A stretch of 64,000 nt of DNA from Cornus controversa (taxonomy: Eukaryota; Streptophyta; Magnoliopsida; Cornales; Cornaceae). Under the pieces are notes generated by a model. That model was given only the letters and a program-made list of their open reading frames with translations, searched no databases and was not told where the DNA came from. The stretch is taken from NCBI GenBank assembly GCA_026545225.1, contig CM048849.1, positions 29,584,336 through 29,648,335 of the forward strand, in the 5' to 3' direction. Of this stretch, positions 1 through 10,647 are shown in pieces (within the stretch, counting starts at the first letter, position 1; every line of letters starts with the position of its first letter). The translations under genes were made by a program, and so were the position numbers.

Positions 1-885
1 TCACAATTTTTAGTCTCATTTTTTTCTCACATTCCACGGATTTAAAGTACTTTTTCACACTTAAAACAAATACTTTTTTATGTTTTTTCTTTCCAATTTT
101 TTTAGCAACTCGGTCTTAGTCGTATTTGAATGATGTATTTACAAAAAAAAATCATAAAAATTTATATTCACATTTTTTAGGCTAATTTGGTTCTCACTTT
201 CCACACATTTAAAGTACTTTTCCAAACTCTTAGTTTTATTTGAATGATGTATTTGCACAAAAAAATAATAAAAATTTATATTCACATTTTTTAGGCTCAT
301 TTTTTTCTCACTTTTCACACATTTAAAGTACTTTTCCACACACCTAAAACAAATACCTTTTTATGTTTTTTTTTTCAATTTTTTAGGAACTCTAAGGCAT
401 ATATGAAGGATGTTTTTGCACAAAAAAAATCATAAAAACTTATATTCACATTTTTAATCTCATTTTTTTTTTCATTTTCCACACTTTTAAAGTACTTTCC
501 ACACACTTAAAAAAAATAATATTTTTTTTTTCTAATTTTTTTAGGAACTCTTAGGCATATTTGATGGATGTATTTGCACAAAAAAATCATAAAAAATTAT
601 ATTCACATTTTTTAGGCTCATTTTTTCTCACTTTCCACACTTTTGAAGTACTTTTCCACAAACCTAAAACAAATACTTTTTTATGTTTTTTATTTTCAAT
701 TTTTTTAGGAACTCTTAGGCATATTTAAAGGATGTTTTTGCACAAAAAAATCATAAAAATTTAGATTCACACTCTTTAGTCTCATTCTTTCTCACTTTTC
801 ACACATTTAAAGTACTTTTTCACACACTTAAAACAAATACTTTTTTATGTTTTTCTTTCCAATTTTTTTAGCAACTCATAGCCTT
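1..885. repeat. AT-rich tandem repeat, unit about 160 bp
   Basis: Five to six degenerate head-to-tail copies. Each contains a TTCACATTTTTTAG-like block, a TTTAAAGTACTTTTCCACAC block, AAACAAATACTTTTTTATG and a block near GGAACTCTTAGGCATATTTGA. Successive TTCACATTTT blocks lie near 167, 281, 446, 603 and 766, so units are about 160 bp, except one of about 114 bp that has lost the AAACAAATAC part. The array runs off the left edge of the window. It could be the end of a satellite array or a retrotransposon 3'-region tandem repeat; its family is not recognised. Confidence 0.85.
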
Positions 886-1194
886 ACTTTCAGTTCCCTA
901 GTCTTATCTTGAGATAGAAGAGTCGTGGTCAATGTTCACCTCTCATGCACATCATGCGAATCACAATTGTTCACGTCACATGACTTACAATTGGAGTCAA
1001 ATACCTCATCAGATGCCCCGTGTTTATGAGGATTGCTTGTCGAACCTTAGGAACATTTTGATTAGCCCATTGGGTAGTGACCCATATAAGAGAAAACTAA
1101 TCCTTAACTCGCGCCTAGCCAGAACCTGTTGAACCTCTAATTCGCACCCTAGGATTCAGTCCCTTACTGGTCAACCAGTTTTGGGTACCCCGCC
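886..1194. other. Unassigned sequence with a short open frame
   Basis: No recognisable gene. A 66-codon open frame lies on the plus strand at 932-1132, but its product matches nothing I know and it has no supporting context. The base composition is less AT-rich than the repeat to its left. It could be a fragment of an unrecognised retrotransposon. Confidence 0.3.
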
Positions 1195-1397
1195 TTGGCT
1201 AGATTTTGATGCCCAGCCTTGGTTGGTCTTTGGTAGCCAGCCTTAGCTGGCCTTTGATGCCTGGCCTTGGCCGATCTCGGTGGCCAGCCTCAGCCAGCTT
1301 TTGAGGCCCGGCCTTGGCTGGTCTTGGTGGCCTGCCTTAGTCAACTTTTGAGGTCTGGCCTGGGCTAGTCCTTGGTGTCCAGCTTTGGCCTATCTGC
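1195..1397. repeat. 24-bp GC-rich minisatellite
   Basis: About eight and a half units of 23-24 bp with a consensus close to TTGGCTGGTCTTTGATGCC followed by CAGCC. The array is markedly richer in GC than its surroundings. Although 24 is a multiple of three, stop codons occur in the frames I checked, so it does not look like a coding repeat now. Confidence 0.85.
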
Positions 1398-1919
1398 TAC
1401 ATGTTTTTGTGGATTTCCTGCTCGTTGAATGTTAATGTTGGATAGTGAACATTTCCAAGTAGCCGTTTGAATTATGACTGTTGCCAAGTAGCCATTTAGA
1501 CATAGCCGTTGTAAGCCAACCATGCCTATTTAAGAATCGGTCATCCTCATTATTTCATGTCATTCTATAAAATTACCAGATTCCCTCACCTCCTCTTTCT
1601 CTCTCGCTGTTACTACTTTCTTCAACACAACTTTCACAAACCCGATCTAGGGCCCTTTGCTCCTTACTCTTCTCTTCATGAAGGCATCGACTTCATCTAT
1701 TCTTTTATGGAGGACTATTGAGAGTGTCAAGGCTTGGGGTCTTCCATGACTTCCTCGGAGGTGGCAAAGCTTGCCACTCGCTATTCTTTCCTGGCTGGAG
1801 TTCTCGCCAAAGCACCCACCAGTGCAAAAAGGGTGTACTCTATCGTTGATGGGAAATATGTGTTTATGAGGGGGCCTTCGCCTCTAGCTTCCTCAGAAAT
1901 AAAAAGGTTGGGGCAATTT
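1398..1919 (+). other. Unassigned LTR- or leader-like segment with a 66-codon frame
   Basis: The stretch contains a pyrimidine-rich run near 1580-1640 and a 66-codon open frame (1734-1934, plus) with Ser/Ala-rich residues and no domain I recognise. The layout (CT-rich leader, then a short frame) would suit a retrotransposon U5/leader, but no primer binding site or matching second copy is seen in the window. The frame runs into the LTR remnant of element A, so the junction here is a recombination or insertion boundary. Confidence 0.25.
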
Positions 1920-2236
1920 CCAAAATGGGATTAAAAGTGTATTACGCGCAAAATTGGATTTCAGCCTGAAATACTCTTAAGCAGTTATAATTTTCTCGGG
2001 CCTCTTTTTTGGGCTGTTTTGAGTTGAAATATGGAGTTGAATTGATCCACTTGATGTAGGCTTCATATAACCCTCTTGAATGTCATCTTTAAAAGCCCAA
2101 AATTATGGTTTTAACTGAAATAATCATTAAGGCACTGAAAATACAGCAAACACAAAAATAAAGTAAATAATCTGTCACTAAGAGAATAAAATATGCAAAT
2201 TAAAAGGCTAGAATGAATAACATTCAATGCCGATCA
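1920..2236 (-). repeat. Element A 3' LTR, partial
   Basis: Read on the minus strand it starts TGATCGGCATTGAATG directly after the PPT, and it resembles the element B LTR, which begins TGATAAACATTGAATG. Matching blocks include TATTTCAACTCAAAACA and a CATTTTGG...AAATTG block near 1920. Beyond that the similarity stops, so the LTR is truncated at about 1900-1920 (boundary approximate). Confidence 0.65.
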
Positions 2237-2274
2237 CACCCCCAAACTTACATATTGCTAGTCCCTTAGCAATA
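2237..2274 (-). promoter_or_regulatory. Element A polypurine tract with adjacent hairpin
   Basis: On the minus strand the tract AAGTTTGGGGGTG (2249-2237) abuts the LTR start, as expected for the plus-strand primer of reverse transcription. Just upstream, 2274-2253 forms a perfect 8-bp stem, TATTGCTA / TAGCAATA, with loop AGGGAC. The same arrangement is found in elements C, D and F, and in weaker form in B. Confidence 0.8.
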
Positions 2275-3481
2275 GAATCAAATTAAACTAAAATAAAAGA
2301 AACTAACTAAACCCTAACTAAAATACCCAACTCCTCTTTCGTGGAAGAAATGATTGCATTTAGCATATGCAACAAGCCTTTGAACCCCTAACTTCCCCCT
2401 AGTGGACGAGTGATAGTCTTATGAAGGTTTCTAGAAATGTTACCCACAAACATTTATAATTCCTTCCTAAGTATTAATCAAGAAAGAAGATTACAATATA
2501 TATTTACAGACTTGTATTCAAGAATATTTTCAAATTTTCAAATTTCATAATTCAAAGCAATGGTCCCCATGCATAATTCATATCAACGCATATTAAAGCA
2601 ACCAGCCTTAATCTCCTCATGAAAAGTGAACTAACAATTATCTCATGTAGTATAACCCAACTCCAAATATATTAAATCACATACCCCTTCAACTCACTAG
2701 CTCCCCTTATTGAATTCATACTTCCAAATATGAATAAATGACTTTTTTTTTTGCTCTTTTTTTATTGATTTATTGGTTGTGCTATGTCTTAATTTATTAG
2801 GCTCTCTGAAAGATCCATGTAGTAAGCTTTCAGTTAGTGACACCCAATCCAGATGGTTTTAGGGCACTAGGTGTAAAGACACCTCAAAGAACCTAATAAC
2901 TCAAATCAGTTAGGTTACAAACCAAGACAACCAATGCTCCTATTTTCTTATCCCTCACTTTTTGACACGAACACTCAATGCTTATTGAGGTAAGAGGCCC
3001 GATTACTTCGTGAAAAAGGATCAAATTGATTTGTTATTCATTACATATATATTTATTTTATTTTCATTGAAGTCAAGTAAACCATATCATCGATATTCCT
3101 TCTCAAGGGATACCAATTACTATCAAGCATATGCAACCCAATAACTCAAAGCCATAGTTTATACCCCACAAGATTATGCTAGTGTGCCTGTGCATGTAAG
3201 TAAACTAAAACCAATCATTCTAAAGCATGTTAATGCAAACAATGATTTAAACCACTAATTCAAACCACAGTCTCTAAAAATTTAAAACATGCCCAAGAGT
3301 TGCAAGTCAAGCACCTACATAAAGTATTAAACCCTTCAATAATGTAATAACATTCTTAAAAATAAAGCAAAACAAAATAGAAAATAAATTAGGAAAATAA
3401 AATAACCAAAAAGTCCTAAAACAAGAAGAATTTCACAAAAATTTCCCCCTATTGCAATAAAGCACATAAAAGGCATCTCCT
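2275..3481 (-). other. Element A 3' untranslated region
   Basis: Non-coding 3' region between the internal G-tract and the PPT-proximal hairpin. Blocks along it match element B 14480-15700 on the opposite strand, for example the ATCCATGTAGTAAGCTTTC region near 2811-2831 and the TTCGTGGAAGAAATG region near 2338-2352. The only open frames are short and are not conserved in B. Confidence 0.65.
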
Positions 3482-3520
3482 CACCCCCCAACTTAAACTG
3501 TATATTATCCTCAATGTACA
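3482..3520 (-). promoter_or_regulatory. Element A internal hairpin plus G-tract (second PPT-like module)
   Basis: On the minus strand a stem, TGTACATT / AATATACA with one C-A mismatch, encloses a GAGGAT-type loop (3520-3499). It is followed by AAGTTGGGGGGTG (3494-3482). This copies the arrangement at the true PPT 1.2 kb further on. Equivalent modules exist in B, C, D and F. Confidence 0.65.
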
Positions 3521-3858
3521 TCCAATAGAAGCATAGAAAGAGTTAGAACGATGTTACCATAACCATGGAGTAGCGGTAAGAAAATAGCACAAACCAGTAG
3601 TATGAAGGCAATGCAGGAAATCCCCCAAACTCGAATGCGACAACCTGGCAAAACACACCACTATACCCCAACGACCAAGTGAAATAATATAGGTGAAAAA
3701 AAACATAAAATAGAGAAAAGAAAAAAGAACAAATTTTTCTTTTTTTTTTAAACTGAATACATATATAAAAAAAATACAAGAGATAAAATAAAGAAAAGAA
3801 AAAAAATAAAAAATAAAAAAACAAACTAACAATACAAAAGATAGTTACCTTCGAAAAA
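3521..3858 (-). other. Element A region between ORF3 stop and internal hairpin
   Basis: AT-rich, with long A and T runs at about 3695-3835. The part near 3590-3690 matches element B 14270-14390 (a CACTTGGTCGTTGG block on the sense strand). The open frames here are a consequence of the homopolymer runs and were not accepted as genes. Confidence 0.55.
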
Positions 3859-5085
3859 TCAAGGAGAAGGTGGTGCCAGAGCATCTAGGTCAAGGTTAAC
3901 CTGTCGCATCAAGACACGCAATATCATCCTCATCTCCTTTTGACCTTGTTGAGTCTCTCTGTATTAATCTGCCAACTCTGTCCGTAAAGCTCCAAACTGC
4001 GCGGACTCCTCTGTCTGTAAGGCACTAAACTGGGTAGTCAAACCAGCAATCTGCTCCTCTAAATGGCTATAAGTTTAGTCCCCAGCTTGTGCATGCACGT
4101 CTTTCTCTTAACCTTCTACCTCCTTGGGCTCTTCCACCACTGGTGATGGTGCTACTATGGCTTCCCTTCCTTGGGCTCGTCGAGCTATCTCACCTGGCGC
4201 AGCAATGACTCTCTGATGCATATGTGAATGACTCATGTTCCAGTTATGTGTGCCATAATAAATGTTTCTTGGAAAAGTAAGCTCATTCTCCTCGACCTCA
4301 TACCCTTGTGTAGATAGCAACTGGAAAATAAGAATGGGAGATGGAAATTCACAATCACTTACATGCTCTGGTATCTTGTCCACGACCTTTGAATATAATT
4401 TCTCAATTTAGCCCAAAATAATCTATGGAAACGACAACCAGTGCCCAAAATGGATAACATATAAGGCCCTGAGGAACTCTTGACGTCTTTCAGTCTTGTG
4501 CCTAATTGGGTACACATTCTTGTATAGCACGACGTCAAGGAATCATAAGTGATTGGGTATGGAGGGTTTAGAAGTAGAATTATGCTTTAGCCTAGAAAAC
4601 TGGCTAGCACACAATCGTGCAACCAAGTTACCCACCGAAAGATCATTGGGTAAAGGAGTCTAGATGTTTGTCAAGTTAGCTGGGCATTCATGAGGGCAGC
4701 CCATGGTAGTAGCAATGGTTGACATAGTAACATGGACTGGCGTCCCATCCACAGAAGAAATAAGAACTCCCTGCTCTTCAGGTTTTGGCATCAGGTTCTG
4801 GTAAAAGACCTTGACAAGCCTCGGGTAAAGGGTGGTGGATGATGGAGTAAAAATTGAAACAACCGGGCGATGATAGATGTCGGCAATACTCCATTGTGTC
4901 TCGGAGAACATTGTATAGAGCTCCACTATATCAAAAGATGTTTTAAAATTTAAAGCCCTTGGGTGCCATCTTTCATAGACTCGCTCTTGTTGTGATATAG
5001 GAGCAGCTGATGCCTGAACATGTTGTGCGCATTAAGGATTATGTGAGCTTGATCCGCTTTCGGTGTTGGCTCTCTTTGGTACCAT
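3859..5085 (-). pseudogene. ORF3 remnant of element A (plant transposon-domain protein)
   Basis: The probable start ATG is at 5085-5083 and the stop at 3861-3859. The residues VVSIFTPSSTTLYPRLVKVF and VSMSTIATTMG-like segments align with the intact ORF3 of element C (29520-30743). So do NSTSKPSIPN...FLDVVLYKN and LRALYVIHFGHWLSFP. The C-terminus keeps a heptad-like coiled coil (LEEQIAGLTTQFSALQ) and a Pro/Ser tail. Several in-frame stops break it; one replaces a Trp of the C protein by TGA (at about 4550). The domain resembles the 'putative plant transposon protein' family (Pfam Transposase_32 by memory). Its function is unknown; the position after pol is that of env-like ORFs in Athila elements. 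Confidence 0.75.
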
Positions 5086-5492
5086 ATGAGCTTAAAAAGT
5101 TTGGTTAAGGAATTAAAACAAACACTTGGTGTTCGAAAATCAAGTGCCACCTTCAACATCTTTTTTTGGAATCTTCTTCACCCCAAAATCAAACAATTCA
5201 ACTCACAATTTACTCCCCCAAACTTGTTTGTCGAAAGCCCTTAAAGAGATCCACTCAATTTTGAGAAAATAAAATCCAACTTTTCTTAATGAACAACTTT
5301 GAAAAAGTTAAAATTTACTTGAGAATTTGCGATGATCAACCTAGATTTGATGTTGATTGTGTTAATCTAGAATAATCTTTGACAACGTAATCACCAAATT
5401 GAGGAGTTGTAATTAAAGTAGATGTAGGAGAGTCAAGGTAGAGCCCTTAAGCTTCAAAAATTCAAATGTATGCAACTAGCTTTGAGGGAGGC
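5086..5492 (-). other. Leader between TATA-like box and ORF3 of element A
   Basis: Non-coding on the sense strand. It would be the 5' leader of an ORF3 transcript started at the TATATAAA box. Unlike C and D it has no clear AG|GTAAG donor. It includes a G-tract (AAGTTTGGGGGAG, near 5215-5227). Confidence 0.4.
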
Positions 5493-5720
5493 TTTATATA
5501 ACAAAAAAAATGGATCAACCCACTAATGGCCTGGGCGAGCGATCCCCCATAGGCTAGGCAATCGATCACCCAGCTGATGATGGCCTTCCAAAAATAATGC
5601 TTGGGGCGATCAATCCCCCTTGGAGAGGGGCGATCGATCATCTGGCTTGGTACCCCTTGGGCATCTATCGCCCAAGGTTGACCGAGAAGAGTATTTTTGA
5701 GCTAGTGATCACCCAAGGTA
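5493..5720 (-). promoter_or_regulatory. Palindrome array plus TATA box upstream of ORF3 (element A)
   Basis: Between about 5531 and 5720 there are several variants of a GGGCGATCGATCACCC-like near-palindrome (near 5535, 5553, 5600, 5623, 5657 and 5700). On the sense (minus) strand they are followed by TATATAAA at 5500-5493, about 400 bp before the ORF3 ATG. Element B has the same type of array at 13983-14155. I infer an internal promoter, by analogy with the better preserved C and D. Confidence 0.5.
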
Positions 5721-5967
5721 GTCCGAGACCTCTCTTTTTCACTTATTTTGAGTCCAAATACCCCGACACACCTCCCGGTATCCCTCGAAAGCAACTAAAA
5801 TATCAAAGACTCAAAGAAAACACATTAAAACACACTTAAAATTGAAAGAAAATTAAGAAAACATGCACTAAAAAATTGAAAGAAAGAAAAACTAAAGAAA
5901 TTAAAGGTTAGAAATACAAAATACCCCACAGTTAGCATCCATAGGTGATACTCATCACCCTAGAGGA
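5721..5967 (-). other. Spacer after integrase stop (element A)
   Basis: Non-coding AT-rich spacer between the integrase stop and the palindrome array. No structure seen. Confidence 0.5.
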
Positions 5968-6722
5968 TCAAGTAAAATAAACGGGATTCGTCAAGTCGAC
6001 GGACTCCACATCTCCAGCTGGCACAATTCCCTCTATACAAGGCTTCAATCTCTGTCCATTGACCTTCATTAAAATATTATCCTTCAAGCTTCGAATCTCC
6101 ATAGCACCGTGAGAAAAAACTAAAATCACTTGGAATAGTCCATCCCACCTTGAATGTAACTTCCCAGGAAACACCCGAAGCATCGAATTAAAGAGCCAAA
6201 CTTTATCACTCAGAGAGAAATACTTACATAAGATATGCTTGTCATAGAACGCCTTTGTTTTCTCTTTATAAATGCGTAAGCTCTCATAGGCATCATGGCA
6301 GAACTTCTCCAACTCATTCAATTGTAACTTTCTCACATCTCCAGCCCTTTTTGCATCAAAGTTCATATTTTGGATTGCCCAAAGTGCTTTGTGCTCAATT
6401 TCTACTGGAAGATGCATACTTTCCAATATACCAACCGATATGGCGACATACCAATAGGAGTATTGTAAGCAGTCTGATATGCCCATAGTGCCTCACTTAA
6501 CTGCAAAGACCAATGCCCTCTATCCGGTCTTATTGTCTTCTCCAAGATATGTTTGATCTCCCAATTGGGTAGCTCCACTTGCCCATTCGTTTGAGAATGA
6601 TAAGGGGTTGCCACCTTGTGCGTCACAGAATATTTAGCAAACAAGCCCCTTAAGAATTTGTTACAAAAGTGGGAACCACCATCCCTGATCAGAGCTCATG
6701 AAATTTTGAATCGACTAAAGAC
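5968..6722 (-). pseudogene. Integrase C-terminal part, element A
   Basis: The right end reads into the integrase catalytic region ([11 protein letters not shown], corresponding to the second catalytic Asp). Next come [20 protein letters not shown] with the catalytic Glu, [21 protein letters not shown], and then, in another frame, [14 protein letters not shown] to LTNPVYFT at the stop. There is a frameshift near 6402-6440 and a stop near 6705. Upstream pol is absent because of the break at about 6722. The family assignment (Athila-like gypsy integrase) is supported by near-identical wording in C and F. Confidence 0.85.
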
Positions 6723-8044
6723 ATTTTTGTGCATGAATTTTGATAAACCTAGAGGCGGAGGGGGTGAATAGGTTCTTCGATTTTTCTTCCTAGTATTTCA
6801 AGTTTGGCTGGCACATACAATCACACAATTATGGACACACATATTTATAAAGGAAAACCTAGGGTGGGGTAAAAAACCCTCCTTGAACTGAGCTCCACTA
6901 TGTCTGAATAGTAGTATAGTAATCTTCAAATCACTCACTCACCCAACTCACCACATAGTCACTCTAGCTCTCAACCCAATTCACAGCCTCCCTAGACCTG
7001 AACCACTCTCACCAAATCTCATAACAACTTTTCCATTCTCAACCCAGCCTAGGCTTCTCAAAGCCCAAATTATCTCACACCAATCTTACCACAATCACTC
7101 ACACTCCCCCTATCCAAAATATCCCAATACTTGGACTATACATAGTGATAGTGGAATCAGTTCGATGTAATGAGTAGCAACTCTTCAGGATTTGATTATT
7201 GGTGTTCAAAGTTGATCTATAAATCTTCAAGTGTTGATAGTTAGTCTTCAAAGTCGATGTATAAATCTTGATAGTTAGTCTTTAAGGTCTAGCATGATAA
7301 AATGGCCACTCGATCTCTTAGCAGATTATGACCCTTGAATTTATTCAAAGACAGGCTTCAATGAATACACCCTTAAAGTGTAGCTGCAACGGACTTGTAG
7401 TCGACACTCTTTCAATGAATCCCATTCTCAACTTCTTGAACAACCATTCAGCTTGGAATTTACTTCTGACAATGATCCAAGTATTTCTTTGTCTTCGTAC
7501 ATGTTCTTAAAATGAACACAACTATAACTGGACTAGAAATTAGTAGAACAAGCAGTTCAAAATATAAAGAGCATGAACACAATTAAGCAAAGCATAATTC
7601 AGTACTTTAGAAATTCACAAAACAGGTTCAACACTTTAGCACTATAAAATCAGCAATACTAGTTTACTAAATCAGCAAGTTTAAATCTTTAAATCAGCAA
7701 TATAAATCAATACAAATAGCTCATTAATTCAACAATTTAGATCCCAAAATCAGCAATATAAATCAACAAAGACAACACATTAATTCAGCAAAAAATTAGT
7801 ATATAATCTCCTCAAAACAACAACTATTTGAGCTCAAATTAGCATGATTTATACCTTAAAAACAACAAACATTTTAGTTCAATTCAGCAAGTTTATAGAC
7901 CCAAATTAGTAATTAAATCAAAACAAGACACCAACATGATATTCCAAAATCAGCAACATGTGTTTAATAAATCACCAACATGATTTTTCACAAACAAATT
8001 TAGTAACATAATTTTTGGACAGCAAAAATTGATTCACATAAAAC

Positions 8045-8275
8045 TCATAAATCAGAAAATCAGAATATGAGAGTCCATGTACCGAAATCAGAAAAAAAAG
8101 AATATGTGAGTCCATGTACCGAAATCAAAAAATGAGAGTTCATGTACCAAAAATAAAAAATTAGAATATGAGAGTTCATTACTAAAATTAAAAAATCAGA
8201 GTTCATATACCGAAAATAGAAAATCAGAATATGAGAGTTCATGTACTGAAATTAGAAAATCAGAATATATGTTGC
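8045..8275. repeat. Minisatellite inside the copia LTR
   Basis: About six degenerate copies of a unit of about 40 bp, with a core close to AATATGAGAGTTCATGTACC followed by GAAATCAGAAAATCAG. It makes a repetitive short frame on the minus strand, which I do not regard as a gene. Confidence 0.8.
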
Positions 8276-8624
8276 ATTCAAAACTCTTAGATCAGAAAAT
8301 CAGAAGATATGTATTCATTTTTCTCAAGCCAAACAAAACTCAAAATCATACTTATAGAGAGGATGACACACTCAATGGATCAAGCCTTGTGCGCAAAGAA
8401 GTAGAAGAAAATTTGTGAAAATTGAGATCAACAACATTGAACCGAGAGTACCCACAAACCGAGATCAACACCATTAAACCGTGACCACCCATAAACCACG
8501 ATCAGCAACTCATCTCTCCTCTTCTCTCTCCCTCTCTCTCTATTTCTCTTTCTCTCTCACTGACTTTGTTCTTATCTGCTCCTCTCAGTGCCGCTAGTTG
8601 TTCTATTTATCATAAACCTTATAT

Positions 8625-8628
<4 letters not shown>

Positions 8629-8663
<35 letters not shown>
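8629..8663. repeat. (TA)n microsatellite
   Basis: Uninterrupted TA dinucleotides of about 35 bp inside the copia LTR. Confidence 0.95.
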
Positions 8664-8666
<3 letters not shown>

Positions 8667-8853
8667 ACCTCAATTAACCTATATGATTACATATCTATGT
8701 CATATATAGTGCCTTCTAGAATCAGCCAAAAATGAGTCTACTCTTAACTTTACATTTGCTTTATCTAATACTCACATCTATCAACGCCTCACACTCACAC
8801 TATTAATCAGCCAAAAGTGAATATATATCTCATTAGATTTTCTTTTTGCTTTT

Positions 8854-8890
8854 CTTTTAAATATATATATATATATATATATATTTAAAA
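8854..8890. repeat. (TA)n flanked by inverted repeat
   Basis: A TA run bounded by CTTTTAAATAT on the left and ATATTTAAAAG on the right, so the whole block is a palindrome of about 36 bp. Confidence 0.9.
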
Positions 8891-9175
8891 GCAATGGAAA
8901 CCCTAGAGCTTTTAGTTCCCAAAATGCCCCTGCACCAATCTTGCCCTAATCAACAAAAGAAAATTCCCAATTTGTCATTCTTTAAGAATTTTACAGAATT
9001 ACCCCTACAAATTGATTAGTGCAAATACATGAAAAAAATAATACAAGACAATTGAATTAAATTATGAAATTAAATCGAAAAAAATATATTTAAAGACTAT
9101 GACAAAAATGCCCTTGCAAATTCTTTTTGACATTAAAACTTGGACAAACATGTTCATGGGCTTTCCGGACCATCA

Positions 9176-9190
9176 ATCTCCCCCTTTTGC
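9176..9190 (-). promoter_or_regulatory. Polypurine tract of copia element G
   Basis: On the minus strand GCAAAAGGGGGAGAT lies directly before the LTR start TGATGGTCC and about 90 bp after the pol stop. This is the expected place for the plus-strand primer. Confidence 0.65.
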
Positions 9191-9281
9191 CTTTTAATGT
9201 CAAAACCTACCTAACCTCTTATGCTAACTACTTTCTCCCTCTTTTTGATAATGAAAGTCAAAAGGGTACTAAAATAGAGAG

Positions 9282-10034
9282 TTAGTGGGGAGGAAAGGTG
9301 AGGCCTAAGGCACTACAAAGTGTCTCAAACCGTGTTGGAGGCAAGGGTTTGGTCATAATATCTGCTAATTGGGCCTCAGTATTGATATACTCAATGAGTA
9401 TATTTTCTTTTTCACATTGTCTCTCAAGAAGTGATACTTGATGTCTGTGTTTGCTTCGATTATGTAAAGAGTGATTCTTGCTAATGGCAATCGCGCTTTG
9501 ATTATCATAGAAAATGATAGGGGGAGTAGAGAATTCAATACCTAGATCTATTAGTGTGGTTCTCATCCACAATGCTTGAGAGTAAGCTTGTGCAACTAAA
9601 ATGTATTCAGCTTTTGAGGTGGAGAGAGACACAGAAGCTTGCTTCTTGCTAAGCCATGACACCACATTATTTGTAAACATATAACAACATCCTGAGGTGC
9701 TTTTTCTATCAATTTGTGAACCACCCCAATCGGCATCAAAGAAGGCCACAAGAGACAATACTGAAGAGGGGGTATAATGCAATCCGAGTCTAGTGGTGCC
9801 TTTAATATATCTAATGATCCTTTTGACATCTTTCAAATGTGAGACTTTAGGATCACTCTGAAATCTAACAATTAAACCAACTGCAAATATGATGTCAGGC
9901 CTTGATGCAATAAGGTATAACAGACTTCCTATCATGGACCGGTAAAGTATATTATCTATAGGGTCAGTGCTACACTCTTTGAACAATTTTGTGGTAATAC
10001 ACATGGGAGTAAACATTGGTTTTGAATCGTCCAT
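9282..10034 (-). pseudogene. Ty1/copia pol fragment: RT end and RNase H
   Basis: An open frame of 250 codons. Recognisable copia landmarks in order are YRSMIGSLLYLIASRPDI (end of RT), VKRIIRYIKGTTRLGL, and the RNase H segments FFDADWGGSQIDRKSTSGCC, VSWLSKKQASVSLSTSKAEY and FYDNQSAIAISKN, ending with LADIMTKPLP near the stop. Around residues 200-215 the sequence reads through a segment that matches relatives only in another frame, so two compensating indels are likely. The N-terminal pol is missing, so it is a fragment despite the open frame. Confidence 0.9.
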
Positions 10035-10061
10035 TTTAAATTATTTCAGAATTTCTTTTGC

Positions 10062-10647
10062 ATATTAAGGGTCCATTATATGACGTCCCTAAATTCCCTC
10101 ATTCTATCTCAACAATATCCCCCACCCAGCCACACATTACGATGCATCATAATGTTGGTTACGATGCATCGCACAAGTTTTATAACATCCTACAAAATCC
10201 TCTATAATCTCACTCAAAACACTCAACTATTTACAATGTATCGTAATTGGGTTTACGATACATCACACAAGTTGCATAACATCCTGCAAAATTCTCTAGA
10301 ATTTCACTCTAAACACTCAACTATTTACGATTCATCCTAATGGGGATTATGATGCATCGCAATCACTCAACTTGTTGCAACAACAAAGCCACCAAGTGAT
10401 TACAATTATCATTCTTATCCTAATTCATCATCAATAACATACTTACAATCTCTATACTATGCAAAACATTGAAATGTCTCACACATATTTCACATGGTTC
10501 CAAACATGTAAATTGAATCTAATAATCAATCAAATCCATAACACATAAACATTTAGATTCAATTATGCACCATACATTGTATTCCTCAAAAGTTATATAA
10601 ACCCCAAGTGAAAATTACATTTGAGATTTAAAACGTCAAGATAAACC
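10062..10647 (-). repeat. Fragment of a chromovirus-type LTR (same family as 55823-57032)
   Basis: This segment is clearly similar to 56210-56707. Shared blocks include CACACATTACGATGCATC, the GATTACAATTATCATTCTTATCC block and TTATGCACCATACATTG. It begins at about the end of the copia fragment and ends where the element B LTR fragment starts, so both edges are recombination junctions. It carries palindromes of the ACGATGCATCGTAAT type (near 10139, 10160, 10239, 10254, 10327 and 10350). Confidence 0.75.

Larger units (their letters stand above)
1920..6727 (-). mobile_element. Element A: truncated Athila-like Ty3/gypsy retrotransposon
   Basis: On the minus strand, reading right to left: the end of integrase (6722-5968), a spacer with palindromes, an ORF3 remnant (5085-3859), a 3' region with a hairpin and G-tract (3520-3482), the PPT (2249-2237) and a partial 3' LTR (2236 to about 1920). 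Everything upstream of the integrase core is missing; the break at about 6722-6728 coincides with the end of the copia LTR of element G. The 3' region and LTR match those of element B, so A and B belong to one family. A retains ORF3 where B has lost it. Confidence 0.8.
6728..9175 (-). repeat. Probable long 3' LTR of copia element G
   Basis: On the minus strand it begins TGATGGTCCGG just after the purine tract. The far end carries ACCTAGAGGCGGAGGGGGTG (plus strand, near 6749-6767), a sequence I associate with SIRE-type LTR ends, and TGTGCATG at 6728. The resulting length (about 2.4 kb) is large but within the range known for such elements. No second LTR copy is in the window, so both ends are inferred. 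It contains a minisatellite (8045-8275) and TA repeats. Confidence 0.45.
6728..10061 (-). mobile_element. Element G: 3' part of a Ty1/copia retrotransposon
   Basis: On the minus strand it comprises the C-terminal pol (RNase H) at 10034-9282, a purine tract GGCAAAAGGGGGAGAT near 9190-9176, and a long 3' LTR-like segment to about 6728. Pol upstream of RNase H and the 5' LTR are missing at the boundary with the chromovirus LTR fragment at about 10062. The long LTR and the GGGGGAGAT tract are typical of SIRE/Maximus-like copia elements, but that subgroup is an inference. Confidence 0.7.

Noticed and set aside
932..1132. 66-codon frame as a host gene
   Set aside because: No recognisable domain, no promoter or splice context, surrounded by repeats.
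3543..3884. Phe/Tyr-rich frames resembling membrane proteins
   Set aside because: Caused by long T and A runs in the element A 3' region; not conserved in element B.
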